The position numbers and the translations under genes are program-made. The notes beneath the pieces were generated by a model. The model was not told the DNA's origin. It ran no database searches and worked only from the letters and a program-made list of their open reading frames with translations. A DNA stretch of 64,000 bases from Acidobacteriota bacterium. GTDB taxonomy: Bacteria; Acidobacteriota; Terriglobia; Bryobacterales; Bryobacteraceae. The stretch covers positions 1-64,000 of the forward strand of contig JAEZIJ010000036.1 in NCBI GenBank assembly GCA_023436715.1, written 5' to 3'. Of the stretch, positions 17,176 through 25,606 are shown piece after piece (positions within the stretch are counted from its first letter, which is position 1; the number at the start of each line of letters is the position of its first letter).

Positions 17176-17199
17176 AAAATCCGCCCATCTCCGGGCGGC
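17176..17199 (-). terminator. Intrinsic terminator for the minus-strand gene at 17221
   Basis: On the minus strand CCGCCC-GGAGAT-GGGCGG forms a 6-bp GC stem followed by ATTTTC. It lies 20-45 bp past the stop of the minus-strand gene, the right place for its terminator. Confidence 0.55.
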
Positions 17200-17220
17200 T
17201 TGGCGAGGCGAGCGTGATTT

Positions 17221-17526
17221 CTACAGGCAGGATGCTTTGAACGTGGCTGCGATCCGGTAGTCTCCGTCGATTCCCTGCGCCCAGACCTTGTACTCGTACG
17301 GGCAGATGCCAGGATCGTCGCCGCGTTCGAGGCTGCGCGTCCGGCCAGCCAAGTCGCTATGGGCGAGTTCTTTCGCTTCGTCGATGGTGCTGGCTACGGC
17401 GACCGGCTGGGTGTGGCCTTCTTCGTCCTCGGCGATCAGCATCGCGAGGCCAAGTTGCGTGTCTGGAAGGATCGGGATCGCAAATCCGTTGTAGTCTCTC
17501 TGCTGCTTCTTGGTGGCGTGTTTCAT
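17221..17526 (-). CDS. Small hypothetical protein on the minus strand
   Basis: A 101-residue protein starting at ATG 17526. It reads as a mixed alpha/beta fold (FAIPILPDTQLGLAMLIAED, then VAVASTIDEAKELAHSDLAG, then CPYEYKVWAQGIDGDYRIAA). The frame is open further upstream, but those residues look non-coding and a promoter-like motif lies there. It shares that motif with the next minus-strand gene, so the two are probably co-regulated and expressed from the prophage against the late operon. Confidence 0.65.
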   Translation of the reverse strand: MKHATKKQQRDYNGFAIPILPDTQLGLAMLIAEDEEGHTQPVAVASTIDEAKELAHSDLAGRTRSLERGDDPGICPYEYKVWAQGIDGDYRIAATFKASCL

Positions 17527-17570
17527 GGCACCCCATTCATCACTCCGGTTGGCGCGGGAGGCAAGGGAAT
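17527..17570 (-). promoter_or_regulatory. Shared promoter-like motif, copy 1
   Basis: Read on the minus strand: TTGCCT, nine bases, ACCGGAGTGATGAATG, then GGGTGCC and the start codon. The same arrangement with identical spacing lies before the gene at 18067. A conserved bipartite element at two unrelated genes suggests a shared promoter or operator. Confidence 0.5.
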
Positions 17571-17584
17571 AATCGACCCGGAAC

Positions 17585-17614
17585 GAACAAAGCCGCCCGG
17601 AAGAGCCGGGCGGC
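17585..17614 (-). terminator. Intrinsic terminator for the DUF3489 gene
   Basis: A perfect 9-bp stem (GCCGCCCGG / CCGGGCGGC, loop of 5) followed on the minus strand by TTTGTT. It lies 22 bp past the stop of the DUF3489 gene. Confidence 0.65.
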
Positions 17615-17635
17615 GAGGCGCGAGGCGCGTGGGGC

Positions 17636-18067
17636 CTACTTGGCGATGCGGTAGGTCCGCTCGCCAGCCTCATTCTTGCCGCTCTCTACCGTGAGGCCCA
17701 TCTTCTTGCTGAGGTTGCCGGAGATGAATCCGCGAATGCTGTGGTTCCGCCAGTCGGTCGCCTTGGCGATCTCAGCCATCGTCGCGCCGTCCTTGCGGCG
17801 CAGAAGGTCGAGGACGATGGCCTTCTTGCTGAACTCGCGCGGCACTTTGGCTTCTCTCTTGGGTTTGGAGGCCTTCTTGCCGGCGGGTTTGGCGCTCTTC
17901 GCCGCGTCCTTCTTCGGGGCTGGTTTGGGCGCCTTCGCGGTCTTCTTGGCGGCGGGCTTCGAGGCCGTCTTGCTGGCCTTCTTCGTCGAGGTGGCCTTCT
18001 CCGGCGCGGTCTTTGCGCCCTGTTCGGCAACGGCGGCGGTTTCTGTAGCGGTGGCTTCGTTCTTCAT
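17636..18067 (-). CDS. DUF3489 protein with a histone-H1-like lysine/alanine tail
   Basis: A 143-residue protein. Residues 1-75 are low-complexity Lys/Ala/Pro repeats (SKPAAKKTAKAPKPAPKK), like the H1 tail of bacterial DNA-binding proteins. Residues 80-143 are the DUF3489 winged-helix-like domain (IVLDLLRRKDGATMAEIAKA, then WRNHSIRGFISG, then KMGLTVES). It probably binds DNA. It has GGAGAAA upstream of the ATG, a copy of the shared promoter motif about 40 bp further upstream and a good terminator behind it, so it is an independent moron-type unit. Confidence 0.85.
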   Translation of the reverse strand: MKNEATATETAAVAEQGAKTAPEKATSTKKASKTASKPAAKKTAKAPKPAPKKDAAKSAKPAGKKASKPKREAKVPREFSKKAIVLDLLRRKDGATMAEIAKATDWRNHSIRGFISGNLSKKMGLTVESGKNEAGERTYRIAK

Positions 18068-18105
18068 GGTTCCGTTTCTCCTTTTCCTGGCGGCTTATTC
18101 GTCCG

Positions 18106-18150
18106 CGCACCACATTCATCACTCCGGTCATATGGGAAGGCAAGCGGAAA
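18106..18150 (-). promoter_or_regulatory. Shared promoter-like motif, copy 2
   Basis: Minus-strand TTGCCT, nine bases, ACCGGAGTGATGAATG, then TGGTGC, matching copy 1 at the same internal spacing. It lies about 40 bp upstream of the DUF3489 start. Confidence 0.5.
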
Positions 18151-18166
18151 GTTCAGGAATAAACGC

Positions 18167-18649
18167 ATGTCGGTCTTGAGCCTGAGAGCGTACGCGCGCC
18201 ATCGCCGGATGGCCCTCTCGGCGGTCCAAAAAGCAATCTCCTCCGGACGCATCTCGACGTTGCCGGATGGGCGTATCGACTCCGATGTGGCAGACGGAGA
18301 GTGGGAGGCCAATACCAAGGCGCGCCCTCCAGCCATGCGCCGCCAGGCAGACGACGAGCAGGATGCGTTCGGTGCGGCGCAGTATTCGAAGGCGCGCGCA
18401 GTACGCGAGCACTATCAGGCGCGTCTCGCAAAGATCGAGTACGAGGAGCGCGTCGGTAGCCTCATCTCGAAGGACGAGGTGCAGGTGGCTGCGTTCAACA
18501 CCCACCGGGTGATCCGCGACGCAATGCTGAACATCCCCGACCGCGTGGCCGCGATGCTTGCCGCGGAGACGGACGAGGCCAAGTGTCACGAGATGCTTTC
18601 CACCGAGATTCGGAAGGCCCTGAATGAATTCTCAGACGCCCTCGCCTGA
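18167..18649 (+). CDS. Terminase small subunit (Nu1-like)
   Basis: A 160-residue DNA-recognition subunit of the packaging motor. The N-terminus (SLRAYARHRRMALSAVQKAI, then SSGRISTLPDGRID) is the winged helix-turn-helix typical of Nu1-like small terminases. The C-terminal half is helical for oligomerisation. A longer frame to 17741 lies antisense to the DUF3489 gene, so ATG 18167 is chosen. It overlaps the large subunit by 26 bp. A cos site would be expected nearby but I could not identify one. Confidence 0.8.
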   Translation: MSVLSLRAYARHRRMALSAVQKAISSGRISTLPDGRIDSDVADGEWEANTKARPPAMRRQADDEQDAFGAAQYSKARAVREHYQARLAKIEYEERVGSLISKDEVQVAAFNTHRVIRDAMLNIPDRVAAMLAAETDEAKCHEMLSTEIRKALNEFSDALA

Positions 18650-20558
18650 ACAGATCTATCGCGCGTCTGCGGCGGCGGGAGCGCGGCCGGACCCGTTCCT
18701 GACGATCTCGCAATGGGCCGACAAGTACCGTTGGCTCTCGCAGCGCGCGAGCGCGGAAGCGGGCCAGTGGCGCACCGACCGGACGCCGTATCTGCGCGAG
18801 ATCATGGACTGTCTCTCGCCGTCCTCGCACATCGAGCGCACGGTCTTCATGAAGGGCGCGCAGATCGGCGGCACGGAGTGCGGCAACAACTGGATCGGTT
18901 ATGTGATCCACCAGGCGCCAGGCCCGATGATGGCGGTCCAACCGACCGTCGAGATGGCCAAGCGCAACTCGAAGCAGAGGATCGATCCTCTCATCGAGGA
19001 GTCGGAAGTGCTGCGGAATCTCGTTCACGAGTCCCGGTCACGCGACTCCGGGAATACCGTTCTCTCGAAGGATTTTCCCGGCGGCGTCCTGGTGATGACG
19101 GGCGCCAACTCGGCAGTCGGCCTCCGGTCGATGGCTGCCCGTTATCTGTTCCTGGACGAGATCGACGGCTATCCGGGGGACGTGGACGGCGAGGGCGATC
19201 CGATCAACCTCGCACTCGCGCGCACCAGGACGTTCTCGCGCCGGAAAGTGTTCCTCGTTTCGACGCCGAAGATCACGGGCATGAGCCGGATCGAGGCGGC
19301 GTACGAGGAAAGTGACAAGCGCCAGTACGTGGTGCCGTGCCCGGTCTGCCGCGAGTTCCAGGTTCTGAAGTTCCCGCAACTGCGGTGGCCCAAGGGCGAG
19401 CCGGAGAAGGCGGCTTACGTCTGCGAACATTGCGGCCAGCAGATTCAGAATCACCAGAAGCAGTGGATGCTTCCGCGCGGCCAGTGGCGCGCGACCGCCA
19501 AAGGGGACGGCAAGACGGCTGGCTTCCATCTGTCCAGCCTGTACAGTCCCGTCGGCTGGTTCTCGTGGGGCGAGGCGGCGAAGCAGTTCGAACAGGCGCA
19601 GAAGACCCCATCGCTCCTCCAGGTCTTCGTGAACACCGTACTGGGTGACACGTGGACGCTGCTGGGCGAGGCTCCGGACTGGAAGAAGCTCTACGACCGG
19701 CGGGAGCCATACAAGATCAGCCTCGTGCCGTGCGGCGGGATCTTCATCACGGCGGGCGCGGACGTTCAGCGGGACCGCATTGAGGTGGAGGTAGTCGCGT
19801 GGGGTCGGGGCAAGGAGTCGTGGTCTATCGATTACCGGGTCTTCGAAGGCGACACGTCGCGCGGCCTGGTGTGGGAGAAGTTGACGGGCCTGCTCAACGA
19901 GACATTCACCACGACGAGCGGATTGGAGTTGCCCATCATCCAGATGGCAGTGGACTCGGGATACGCCACCACCGAGGTCTACGAATGGGCGCGGCGGCAG
20001 GGGAGTCGCGTGCTCGTCGTCAAGGGCGACTCGCGCGCTCCGGCCATCCTTGGGGCGGCTTCTCCGATCGACGTCGGACCGCTTGGGGTAAAGCTCCGGC
20101 ACGGAGTGAAAGTCTGGCCGGTCAACTCCGGCATGGCCAAAGAGGAGCTATACCGATGGCTCCGGCTCGAACGCCCAACCGACGAGGATCTCGAACAGGG
20201 AGTTCCACACCCGCCCGGATACTGCCATTTCCCGCGCTACAGCGAGGAGTACTTCAAGCAGATCACCGCTGAACAGTTGGTGGCGAAGCTCGTCAAGGGC
20301 TACCGCAAGCTGGAGTGGCAGAAGATGCGCGAGCGCAACGAGGCGCTCGACTGCCGCGTGTATGCACGTGCGGCGGCAGCGCGCGTGGGTCTCGACCGGT
20401 TCCAGGAGAAGCACTGGCGCGCGGTTGCGGATCGGATGGGGATTCCGATTCAATCGCAACCTCCCGCGCCGACGCAGCCGCCACCTCGGGTTCCAGTTGC
20501 ACCACCGGCAGCAGCGCCGCGCCGAGGCCGGAGAGTGAGCGGACGTTTTGCGAGGTGA
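18624..20558 (+). CDS. Terminase large subunit (GpA family)
   Basis: A 644-residue packaging ATPase/nuclease of the lambda gpA family. The ATPase shows a Walker-A-like KGAQIGGTEC near residue 76 and Walker B YLFLDEIDGYP near 173. A zinc-ribbon insert (CPVCREF ... CEHCGQQI) lies near 239-270. The RNase-H-like nuclease begins around 375 (ITAGADVQRDRIEVEV). The C-terminus is Pro/Arg-rich. Its length and order are normal for the family, and it opens a standard lambda-type head operon. Confidence 0.95.
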   Translation: MNSQTPSPEQIYRASAAAGARPDPFLTISQWADKYRWLSQRASAEAGQWRTDRTPYLREIMDCLSPSSHIERTVFMKGAQIGGTECGNNWIGYVIHQAPGPMMAVQPTVEMAKRNSKQRIDPLIEESEVLRNLVHESRSRDSGNTVLSKDFPGGVLVMTGANSAVGLRSMAARYLFLDEIDGYPGDVDGEGDPINLALARTRTFSRRKVFLVSTPKITGMSRIEAAYEESDKRQYVVPCPVCREFQVLKFPQLRWPKGEPEKAAYVCEHCGQQIQNHQKQWMLPRGQWRATAKGDGKTAGFHLSSLYSPVGWFSWGEAAKQFEQAQKTPSLLQVFVNTVLGDTWTLLGEAPDWKKLYDRREPYKISLVPCGGIFITAGADVQRDRIEVEVVAWGRGKESWSIDYRVFEGDTSRGLVWEKLTGLLNETFTTTSGLELPIIQMAVDSGYATTEVYEWARRQGSRVLVVKGDSRAPAILGAASPIDVGPLGVKLRHGVKVWPVNSGMAKEELYRWLRLERPTDEDLEQGVPHPPGYCHFPRYSEEYFKQITAEQLVAKLVKGYRKLEWQKMRERNEALDCRVYARAAAARVGLDRFQEKHWRAVADRMGIPIQSQPPAPTQPPPRVPVAPPAAAPRRGRRVSGRFAR

Positions 20559-20562
20559 CACG

Positions 20563-20772
20563 ATGGCTAACTTCACGGAAGAACAACTGCAAGGGTCGCT
20601 CGACCGGATCGCGTCTCCCGAAAAGCGCGTCGCCGCCCCGGACGGGCGCGCGGTTGAGTTCCGCTCGACCGACGAGGAAATCAAAGCGCGGCAGTACATG
20701 GTCAACACCAACCGGGCTAACTCCGGAACGCGCCGCCGTCAGACGCGCCTGATGTCGAGCAAAGGCTTCTAA
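20563..20772 (+). CDS. Head-tail joining protein gpW
   Basis: A 69-residue protein, almost the 68 residues of lambda gpW. The alignment by eye is good: KRVAAPDGRAVEFRST matches the gpW beta hairpin, and the end is Arg-rich with a Gly-Phe close, as in gpW. gpW closes the portal before the tail is attached. The ATG at 20563 follows the terminase stop by 4 bp, and the portal gene follows by 3 bp. Confidence 0.85.
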   Translation: MANFTEEQLQGSLDRIASPEKRVAAPDGRAVEFRSTDEEIKARQYMVNTNRANSGTRRRQTRLMSSKGF

Positions 20773-20775
20773 CAC

Positions 20776-22407
20776 GTGTTCAAATTCTCCAGCTTCTTGA
20801 CCCGCTTCAAGCGGGGAGGGACGGGTGCGCCGAGCAACGCTCCGGCCCGGCACGCCAGCTCCTTCCCGTACGAGGCCGCGACCACAGGCAGGCGGTTGGG
20901 CACGTGGGCCACGACCCGCGACGCGGTCAACTCCGTCTGGTATCAGAGCGCGGACCAACTCGTGGCGCGATCGCGGGACGTTGCGCGCAAAGACGGGTGG
21001 GCGGCGAAGGCCATCGACGAGTGGGTGTGCAACGCCATCGGCAATGGGATCAAGCCGCAGTCCTTGCATCCCGATCAGCCCACCAAGGAGAAGATTCAAA
21101 AGCTCTGGTCCGAGTTCGCCAACGAGTGCGATGCCTCCGGCACGACCGACGTGTATGGCTTTCAGGCGCTGGCTTTCCGGTCGATGGTGGAGGGCGGTGA
21201 GTGCTTCGTCCGGAAGCATGTCCGTCCGATGGAAGATGGCTTGACGGTCCCGCTCCAGTTGCAGTTGATCGAGACGGAGCAGTTGCCGTTCTATCTCGCG
21301 CGTCCGACTCCCGAGACGCCGGAGGGGAGTGTGGTTCGCGCGTCCATCGAGTTCGATCCACGGGGACGCCGCACCGCGTACTACTTCTACCGCGAGCATC
21401 CCGGAGAACGATTGTTCTTCCCGAACGGTCTCGATCTGCTGCGGATTCCGGCGGCGGAAGTGATGCATTTGTTCCGGCCGCTCCGTCCGGGGCAACTCCG
21501 CGGCATCCCGTGGCTCGCGAACGCACTGGTGCGGCTGTGGGAACTGGACCAGTACGACGACGCCGAACTGCTGCGGAAGAAGTTCGCCGCGATGATGATG
21601 GCGTTCATCACCCGCGAGAACCCGGAAGACCCGTTCTTCGGCAACGAGCAGACGAACACGCAGGCCACGGATGCGGGCGGTGCAACTTCGGACTCCGAAC
21701 AGGGCGTCCAGGTCGCGCAACTCGAAGCTGGCACGATGATGGATCTCGAACCGGGCGAGGACGTGAAGTTCACCGATCCGGCGGATGTGGGCGGCAACTA
21801 CGAAGCGTTCGAACGCCAGACGCTGTTGCGGATCGGGGCGGGTCTTGGCATGCCGTACGACATGCTGACCGGCGACCTCTCGCAAACGAGTTATAGCTCG
21901 ATCCGCGCCGGCATCCTGTCGTTCCGGAGGCTCTGCGAACAGATCCAGTACGGCGTGTTCATCTTTCAATTCTGCCGCCCGACGTGGCGCGCCTTCATCG
22001 AGGCAGCGGTTCTTGCGGGCCGGTTGGACGCGCGCGACTACCAGGCGAATCGCGCCGACTATCTGGCGGTCGAGTTTCACACGCCGAAGTGGGCATGGGT
22101 CGATCCGGAGAAGGACGTCAAGGCCGAGGTCATCGCGATCCGCGCGGGGCTGAAGTCGCGCGGCATGTCGATCAACGAGACCGGCCAGGACGAGGAGGAA
22201 GTGGACCGGCAGATCGCTCGCGACAACGAGCGCGCCGACGCGCTGGAACTGGTGCTCGACTCCGATCCGCGCAGGACGGACGCGCGCGGGGCCGAGAAGG
22301 TGGAAGAGACCGGCCCGCAGGATGTTGGGACCACGCCGCCCGCGAAACCTGGGAAGGCTCCCGCCAAGAAGCGGGGCAAGGAGTCGAGGGTGGAGGTGAT
22401 CCAGTGA
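20776..22407 (+). CDS. Portal protein (lambda gpB family)
   Basis: A 543-residue dodecameric DNA gate at the capsid vertex. The N-terminal half has the family signature region (AVNSVWYQSADQLVARSRDV, then ARKDGWAAKAIDEWVCNAIG). The middle carries LRPGQLRGIPWLANALVRLW and YDDAELLRKKFAAMM, conserved in lambda-type portals. The C-terminus is Lys/Pro-rich. The start is GTG (GTGTTCAAA). Its stop overlaps the GTG of the protease gene (GTGA). Confidence 0.93.
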   Translation: MFKFSSFLTRFKRGGTGAPSNAPARHASSFPYEAATTGRRLGTWATTRDAVNSVWYQSADQLVARSRDVARKDGWAAKAIDEWVCNAIGNGIKPQSLHPDQPTKEKIQKLWSEFANECDASGTTDVYGFQALAFRSMVEGGECFVRKHVRPMEDGLTVPLQLQLIETEQLPFYLARPTPETPEGSVVRASIEFDPRGRRTAYYFYREHPGERLFFPNGLDLLRIPAAEVMHLFRPLRPGQLRGIPWLANALVRLWELDQYDDAELLRKKFAAMMMAFITRENPEDPFFGNEQTNTQATDAGGATSDSEQGVQVAQLEAGTMMDLEPGEDVKFTDPADVGGNYEAFERQTLLRIGAGLGMPYDMLTGDLSQTSYSSIRAGILSFRRLCEQIQYGVFIFQFCRPTWRAFIEAAVLAGRLDARDYQANRADYLAVEFHTPKWAWVDPEKDVKAEVIAIRAGLKSRGMSINETGQDEEEVDRQIARDNERADALELVLDSDPRRTDARGAEKVEETGPQDVGTTPPAKPGKAPAKKRGKESRVEVIQ

Positions 22408-23855
22408 ACCGGACGTACTTGCCGCACCTCGCGGCGCGCATCTTCGGCGTCCCGTTGATGGTCCAGATCGACAAGTTGATGGTGATCCTGGACGCCATCG
22501 GGCCGCGCATCGGCATGCGCGAGCATCTTGTGGTGGATGGCCTGCCCGTTGTGGTGACCAGGCCCGCTCCCGATGACGAGGACGAGCAGGACGATTCGCT
22601 GGCTACGACTGGCCGGAAGCCCTACCCGGTCACTCCGGATGGCATCGCGGTCCTCGCGATCTCCGGCACTCTCGTCAAGAAGGCGTCGTGGATGGACGCC
22701 GAATCGGGCCTCCAATCCTACGAGAACATCCGCACCATGCTCCAGGATGCCCGCGACGATCCCGGCATTCGTGGTGTGCTGCTCGACGTTGACTCGCCCG
22801 GCGGCGAGGTCGGTGGGCTGTTCGATCTCGCGGACGAGGTGTACGCCGTGCGCGAGCAGAAGCCGTGCTACGCCATCGCGAACGACGAGGCATTCTCTGC
22901 CGCATACGCCCTGGCGTCGAGCGCGCAACGCCTTTTTGTCACCAAGACGGGCGGCGTGGGCAGCGTTGGCGTGATCGCGGTCCACATGGATCAGTCCGGG
23001 TGGGACGAGAAGATGGGCCGCAAGTACACGGCGGTCTTCGCGGGTGCGCGCAAGAATGACTTCTCGACGCACCAGCCATTGTCGGACGATGCCCGCGCGG
23101 GCCTCCAAACCGAGGTGGACCGGTTGTACGAGATGTTCGTCGGTCTGGTGGCGCGCAACCGTGGCATCGGCGCCGCGCTCGTCCGGAAGACGGATGCGGG
23201 CCTGTTCTGGAGCGAGAACGCCATCAAAGCGGGACTCGCGGATCAGGTCGGGAGTTTCGACGATGCACTCGCCGCTGTGACGCAGGTATCCCGTGCATCG
23301 AGGCAGGCTCGCGCTACGGCGTCTGCTGAAGCTGCTGAAGCGCAAATCGCAGAACAAGGAGAAGAACCTATGGCACAAACACCCAATACGAACCCGGCAG
23401 ACGCCCCCGTTCCCGTGGCCGCGCCCGCCGAAACCCAGCCCGCCGCCGCGCCTCCCGCGCCGGAACCCGTCGCGGCTACTCCGGCGCTGCCCGCTGTTGA
23501 CGCTACCGCAATCGAGGCGCGGATTCGGGGAGAGCACGAGGAGGTCGCCGCGCTTTGCACGCTGGCGGGCTGCCCGGAGTTCGCCGCCGAAGCCATCGCG
23601 AAACGCATGACGCCCGCGCAGGTGCGCGAACACCTCCTGGCAAAGAAGGCTGCTGGCGCGCAGGGTACGCAGATCAACTCGCAGGTGGACGCCTCGCCGG
23701 TTGGAGCGGAAGCGCAGTTGAACGCCGCGGCCACCCAGATCGCGGCCAGCAGGCACATCACGTACGCCTCCGCGTATGTGGAGGCGATGAAACTCAATCC
23801 CGGCCTGTACAACCAGTACCTCGCTGAGAAATCGGCAACGGTGCGGCCGAGTTAG
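22404..23855 (+). CDS. S49 (SppA-like) capsid protease fused to scaffold, lambda gpC-like
   Basis: A 483-residue protein. Residues 70-300 are an S49 peptidase: VLLDVDSPGGEVGG, then the nucleophile Ser165 in DEAFSAAYALASS, then GGVGSVGVIAVH. It matures the prohead. After an Ala/Pro-rich linker (330-370), the last 110 residues (IEARIRGEHEEVAALCTLAG, then TPAQVREHLLAKK) look like a scaffold. As in lambda C/Nu3, an internal in-frame start would make the scaffold alone. The start is GTG at 22404, overlapping the portal stop. Confidence 0.92.
   Translation: MNRTYLPHLAARIFGVPLMVQIDKLMVILDAIGPRIGMREHLVVDGLPVVVTRPAPDDEDEQDDSLATTGRKPYPVTPDGIAVLAISGTLVKKASWMDAESGLQSYENIRTMLQDARDDPGIRGVLLDVDSPGGEVGGLFDLADEVYAVREQKPCYAIANDEAFSAAYALASSAQRLFVTKTGGVGSVGVIAVHMDQSGWDEKMGRKYTAVFAGARKNDFSTHQPLSDDARAGLQTEVDRLYEMFVGLVARNRGIGAALVRKTDAGLFWSENAIKAGLADQVGSFDDALAAVTQVSRASRQARATASAEAAEAQIAEQGEEPMAQTPNTNPADAPVPVAAPAETQPAAAPPAPEPVAATPALPAVDATAIEARIRGEHEEVAALCTLAGCPEFAAEAIAKRMTPAQVREHLLAKKAAGAQGTQINSQVDASPVGAEAQLNAAATQIAASRHITYASAYVEAMKLNPGLYNQYLAEKSATVRPS
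23370..23855 (+). CDS. Probable internal scaffold product (Nu3-like), in frame with the protease
   Basis: Within the protease gene an ATG at 23370, in the same frame, is preceded by AAGGAGAAG at the correct distance. Starting here gives 161 residues covering the Ala/Pro linker and helical C-terminus, the part that corresponds to lambda Nu3. The ribosome site is as strong as those of independent genes in this operon, so production of a separate scaffold is likely but unproven. Confidence 0.6.
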   Translation: MAQTPNTNPADAPVPVAAPAETQPAAAPPAPEPVAATPALPAVDATAIEARIRGEHEEVAALCTLAGCPEFAAEAIAKRMTPAQVREHLLAKKAAGAQGTQINSQVDASPVGAEAQLNAAATQIAASRHITYASAYVEAMKLNPGLYNQYLAEKSATVRPS

Positions 23856-23890
23856 CGGCGATCCAGCCAAACGAAGGGAGACACACAACA

Positions 23891-24256
23891 ATGGCTTACG
23901 AACTTGGAAACGAAGCGATTTCGGTCCCGGCGAGCACTGACCTCTCCGCAAAGCAGTTCTACTTCGGCTCGATTGACGCCAACGGGCAGGTTGCGTTGAC
24001 CGGCGCGGGCCTGGCGGCGGACGGCGTGATTGCGGACAAGCCCGCCGCGCAGGGCCGTCCGTGCGCGTTCTACACGGTCCCCGGCATGGTGGTCAAAGTC
24101 ATGTGCGGCGCGGCGGTAGCGAACGGCGCGTCGCTCGATGTGGATGCCAACGGCAAGGCGGTCACGCACGCTGCCGGCAAGATCGTTGCGAAGGCCTTGG
24201 CGGCGGGCGCCGGAGACGGGAGCATCATCCCGGCTTTGCTGATCCTTCAGCGGTAG
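23891..24256 (+). CDS. Capsid decoration/stabilising protein (DUF2190-like)
   Basis: A 121-residue beta-rich protein between the protease and major capsid genes, the position of lambda gpD. Residues such as NEAISVPASTDLSAKQFYFG, then VIADKPAAQGRPCAFYTVPG fit the DUF2190 head-fibre/decoration group. It would bind the capsid surface and stabilise the expanded head. GAAGGGAGA precedes the ATG. Confidence 0.82.
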   Translation: MAYELGNEAISVPASTDLSAKQFYFGSIDANGQVALTGAGLAADGVIADKPAAQGRPCAFYTVPGMVVKVMCGAAVANGASLDVDANGKAVTHAAGKIVAKALAAGAGDGSIIPALLILQR

Positions 24257-24280
24257 CAGACAGCAGCGGGCGGCAGGGAA

Positions 24281-24314
24281 AGCTCCGCGCCTCCGGGCGT
24301 GGGGCTCTTTTTTT
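24281..24314 (+). terminator. Strong intrinsic terminator between decoration and capsid genes
   Basis: AGCTCCGCGCC-TCCG-GGCGTGGGGCT is an 11-bp stem with two G:U pairs and a tetraloop, directly followed by seven T. It ends 35 bp before the capsid start codon. In a late operon driven by an antiterminator it could be read through; otherwise it would split the transcript. Confidence 0.8.
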
Positions 24315-24348
24315 GCCCGCAAGACAAACAAGAGGAGATTGAACAGTC

Positions 24349-25338
24349 ATGTACACGCCGACTCCCGGTGATGTTCACGTCAATACGCCGCTGACGCAGA
24401 TCAGCATCGCGTATCTTCAGAACCAGGACCAGTTCGTCGCAGCGCAGGTCTGCCCGGTTATCCCGGTCAGCAAGCAGAGCGACCGGTACTATGTCTACAA
24501 TCGCGGCGACTTCTTCCGCGATCAGATGCAAAAGCGCGCGCCCGGCACTCCGGCCGCAAGCGCGGGCTACAAGCTCGACAACACGCCGACCTACTTTGCG
24601 GACGTGTGGGCCGAGGCGAAACCGATTCCGGACCAGTTGCGCGGCAACGCCGACGCGGTCCTCAACATCGACCGCGACGCGACGGAGTTCCTCTCGCAGC
24701 AGGCGTTGATCCGGCGCGAGAAGATCTTCGCCGCCAACCTCTTCACGACCGGCAAGTGGAACACCGACATGACGGGCGTCGCCGCTGGCCCCGCCGCCGG
24801 CCAGTTCCTCCAGTGGAACGATCCCGCTTCGAACCCCATCGAGGACGTTCGCGCCGGGAAGCTCGCCATCAAGCAGGCCACCGGATACCCCGCCAACACG
24901 CTGGTGATCTCCGAACCGGTGTGGTTGAAGCTCGTGGACCATCCGGATCTGGTGGATCGCGTGAAGTACGGCCAGACCAACGGCGGGCCGGCGCGCATCA
25001 CCCGCGAGGCGCTCGCGGCCATCCTGGAGATCGACCGCATCCTCGTCATGGGTTCCATTGAGAACACGGCGGGCGAGGGCGTTGCCGCGTCGCACTCCTT
25101 CATCGGCGGCAAGAACGCTCTGCTCTGCAACGTGGCTGCGAATCCCGGCCTGCTCACGCCCTCGGCTGCGTATACCTTCGGCTGGACCGGCTACCTGGGC
25201 GCGGGCAACGAGGGGAACCGGATCAAGCGGTATCGCTGGGAGATCATCTCGTCCGACATCGTCGAGATCGAGATGGCCTTCGACATCAAACTCGTGGCTT
25301 CGGAACTGGGCTACTTCTTCTCCAACGCGATCGCGTAG
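24349..25338 (+). CDS. Major capsid protein (HK97 fold, lambda gpE-like)
   Basis: A 329-residue shell protein. Features of this capsid group are the start PTPGDVHVNTPLTQISIAYL, then FVAAQVCPVIPVSKQSDRYY, the E-loop-like region around FFRDQMQKRAP and the late WLKLVDHPDLVDRVKYG. AAGAGGAGA precedes the ATG. It follows the decoration gene after a terminator, so its expression may be set separately. Confidence 0.9.
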   Translation: MYTPTPGDVHVNTPLTQISIAYLQNQDQFVAAQVCPVIPVSKQSDRYYVYNRGDFFRDQMQKRAPGTPAASAGYKLDNTPTYFADVWAEAKPIPDQLRGNADAVLNIDRDATEFLSQQALIRREKIFAANLFTTGKWNTDMTGVAAGPAAGQFLQWNDPASNPIEDVRAGKLAIKQATGYPANTLVISEPVWLKLVDHPDLVDRVKYGQTNGGPARITREALAAILEIDRILVMGSIENTAGEGVAASHSFIGGKNALLCNVAANPGLLTPSAAYTFGWTGYLGAGNEGNRIKRYRWEIISSDIVEIEMAFDIKLVASELGYFFSNAIA

Positions 25339-25348
25339 GGGTGTGCTT

Positions 25349-25606
25349 ATGGCTTACCGTTCCTTGCCGGAGTTTGACCCTTCGGCCACGTTCCTCGCGA
25401 CCGCGCGACTGCCGGTCTTCAACGGTGTCCGGTTCCAGCCTGGGGAGGCGCTGCCGTCTCCTCCGCGGGAACCGGGACCGCGCCGTGTGTACCTGCGGCA
25501 ATTGCGCCAGTTGTTTGACCTGCGGAAGGTCAATCAGGTCGAGCCTTCCGTGAATCCCCAGACCAAGAACCGGAAGGAGAGACCGCATGGGCGCGCAAAA
25601 GTTTAA
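25349..25606 (+). CDS. Small hypothetical phage head protein
   Basis: An 85-residue protein 10 bp after the capsid gene. Residues FNGVRFQPGEALPSPP followed by a basic helix-like stretch (RRVYLRQLRQLFDLRKVN) resemble short proteins found after capsid genes in related prophages, possibly gpFI-like. A longer frame inside the capsid gene is ignored. It overlaps the next gene by 20 bp. Confidence 0.55.
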   Translation: MAYRSLPEFDPSATFLATARLPVFNGVRFQPGEALPSPPREPGPRRVYLRQLRQLFDLRKVNQVEPSVNPQTKNRKERPHGRAKV

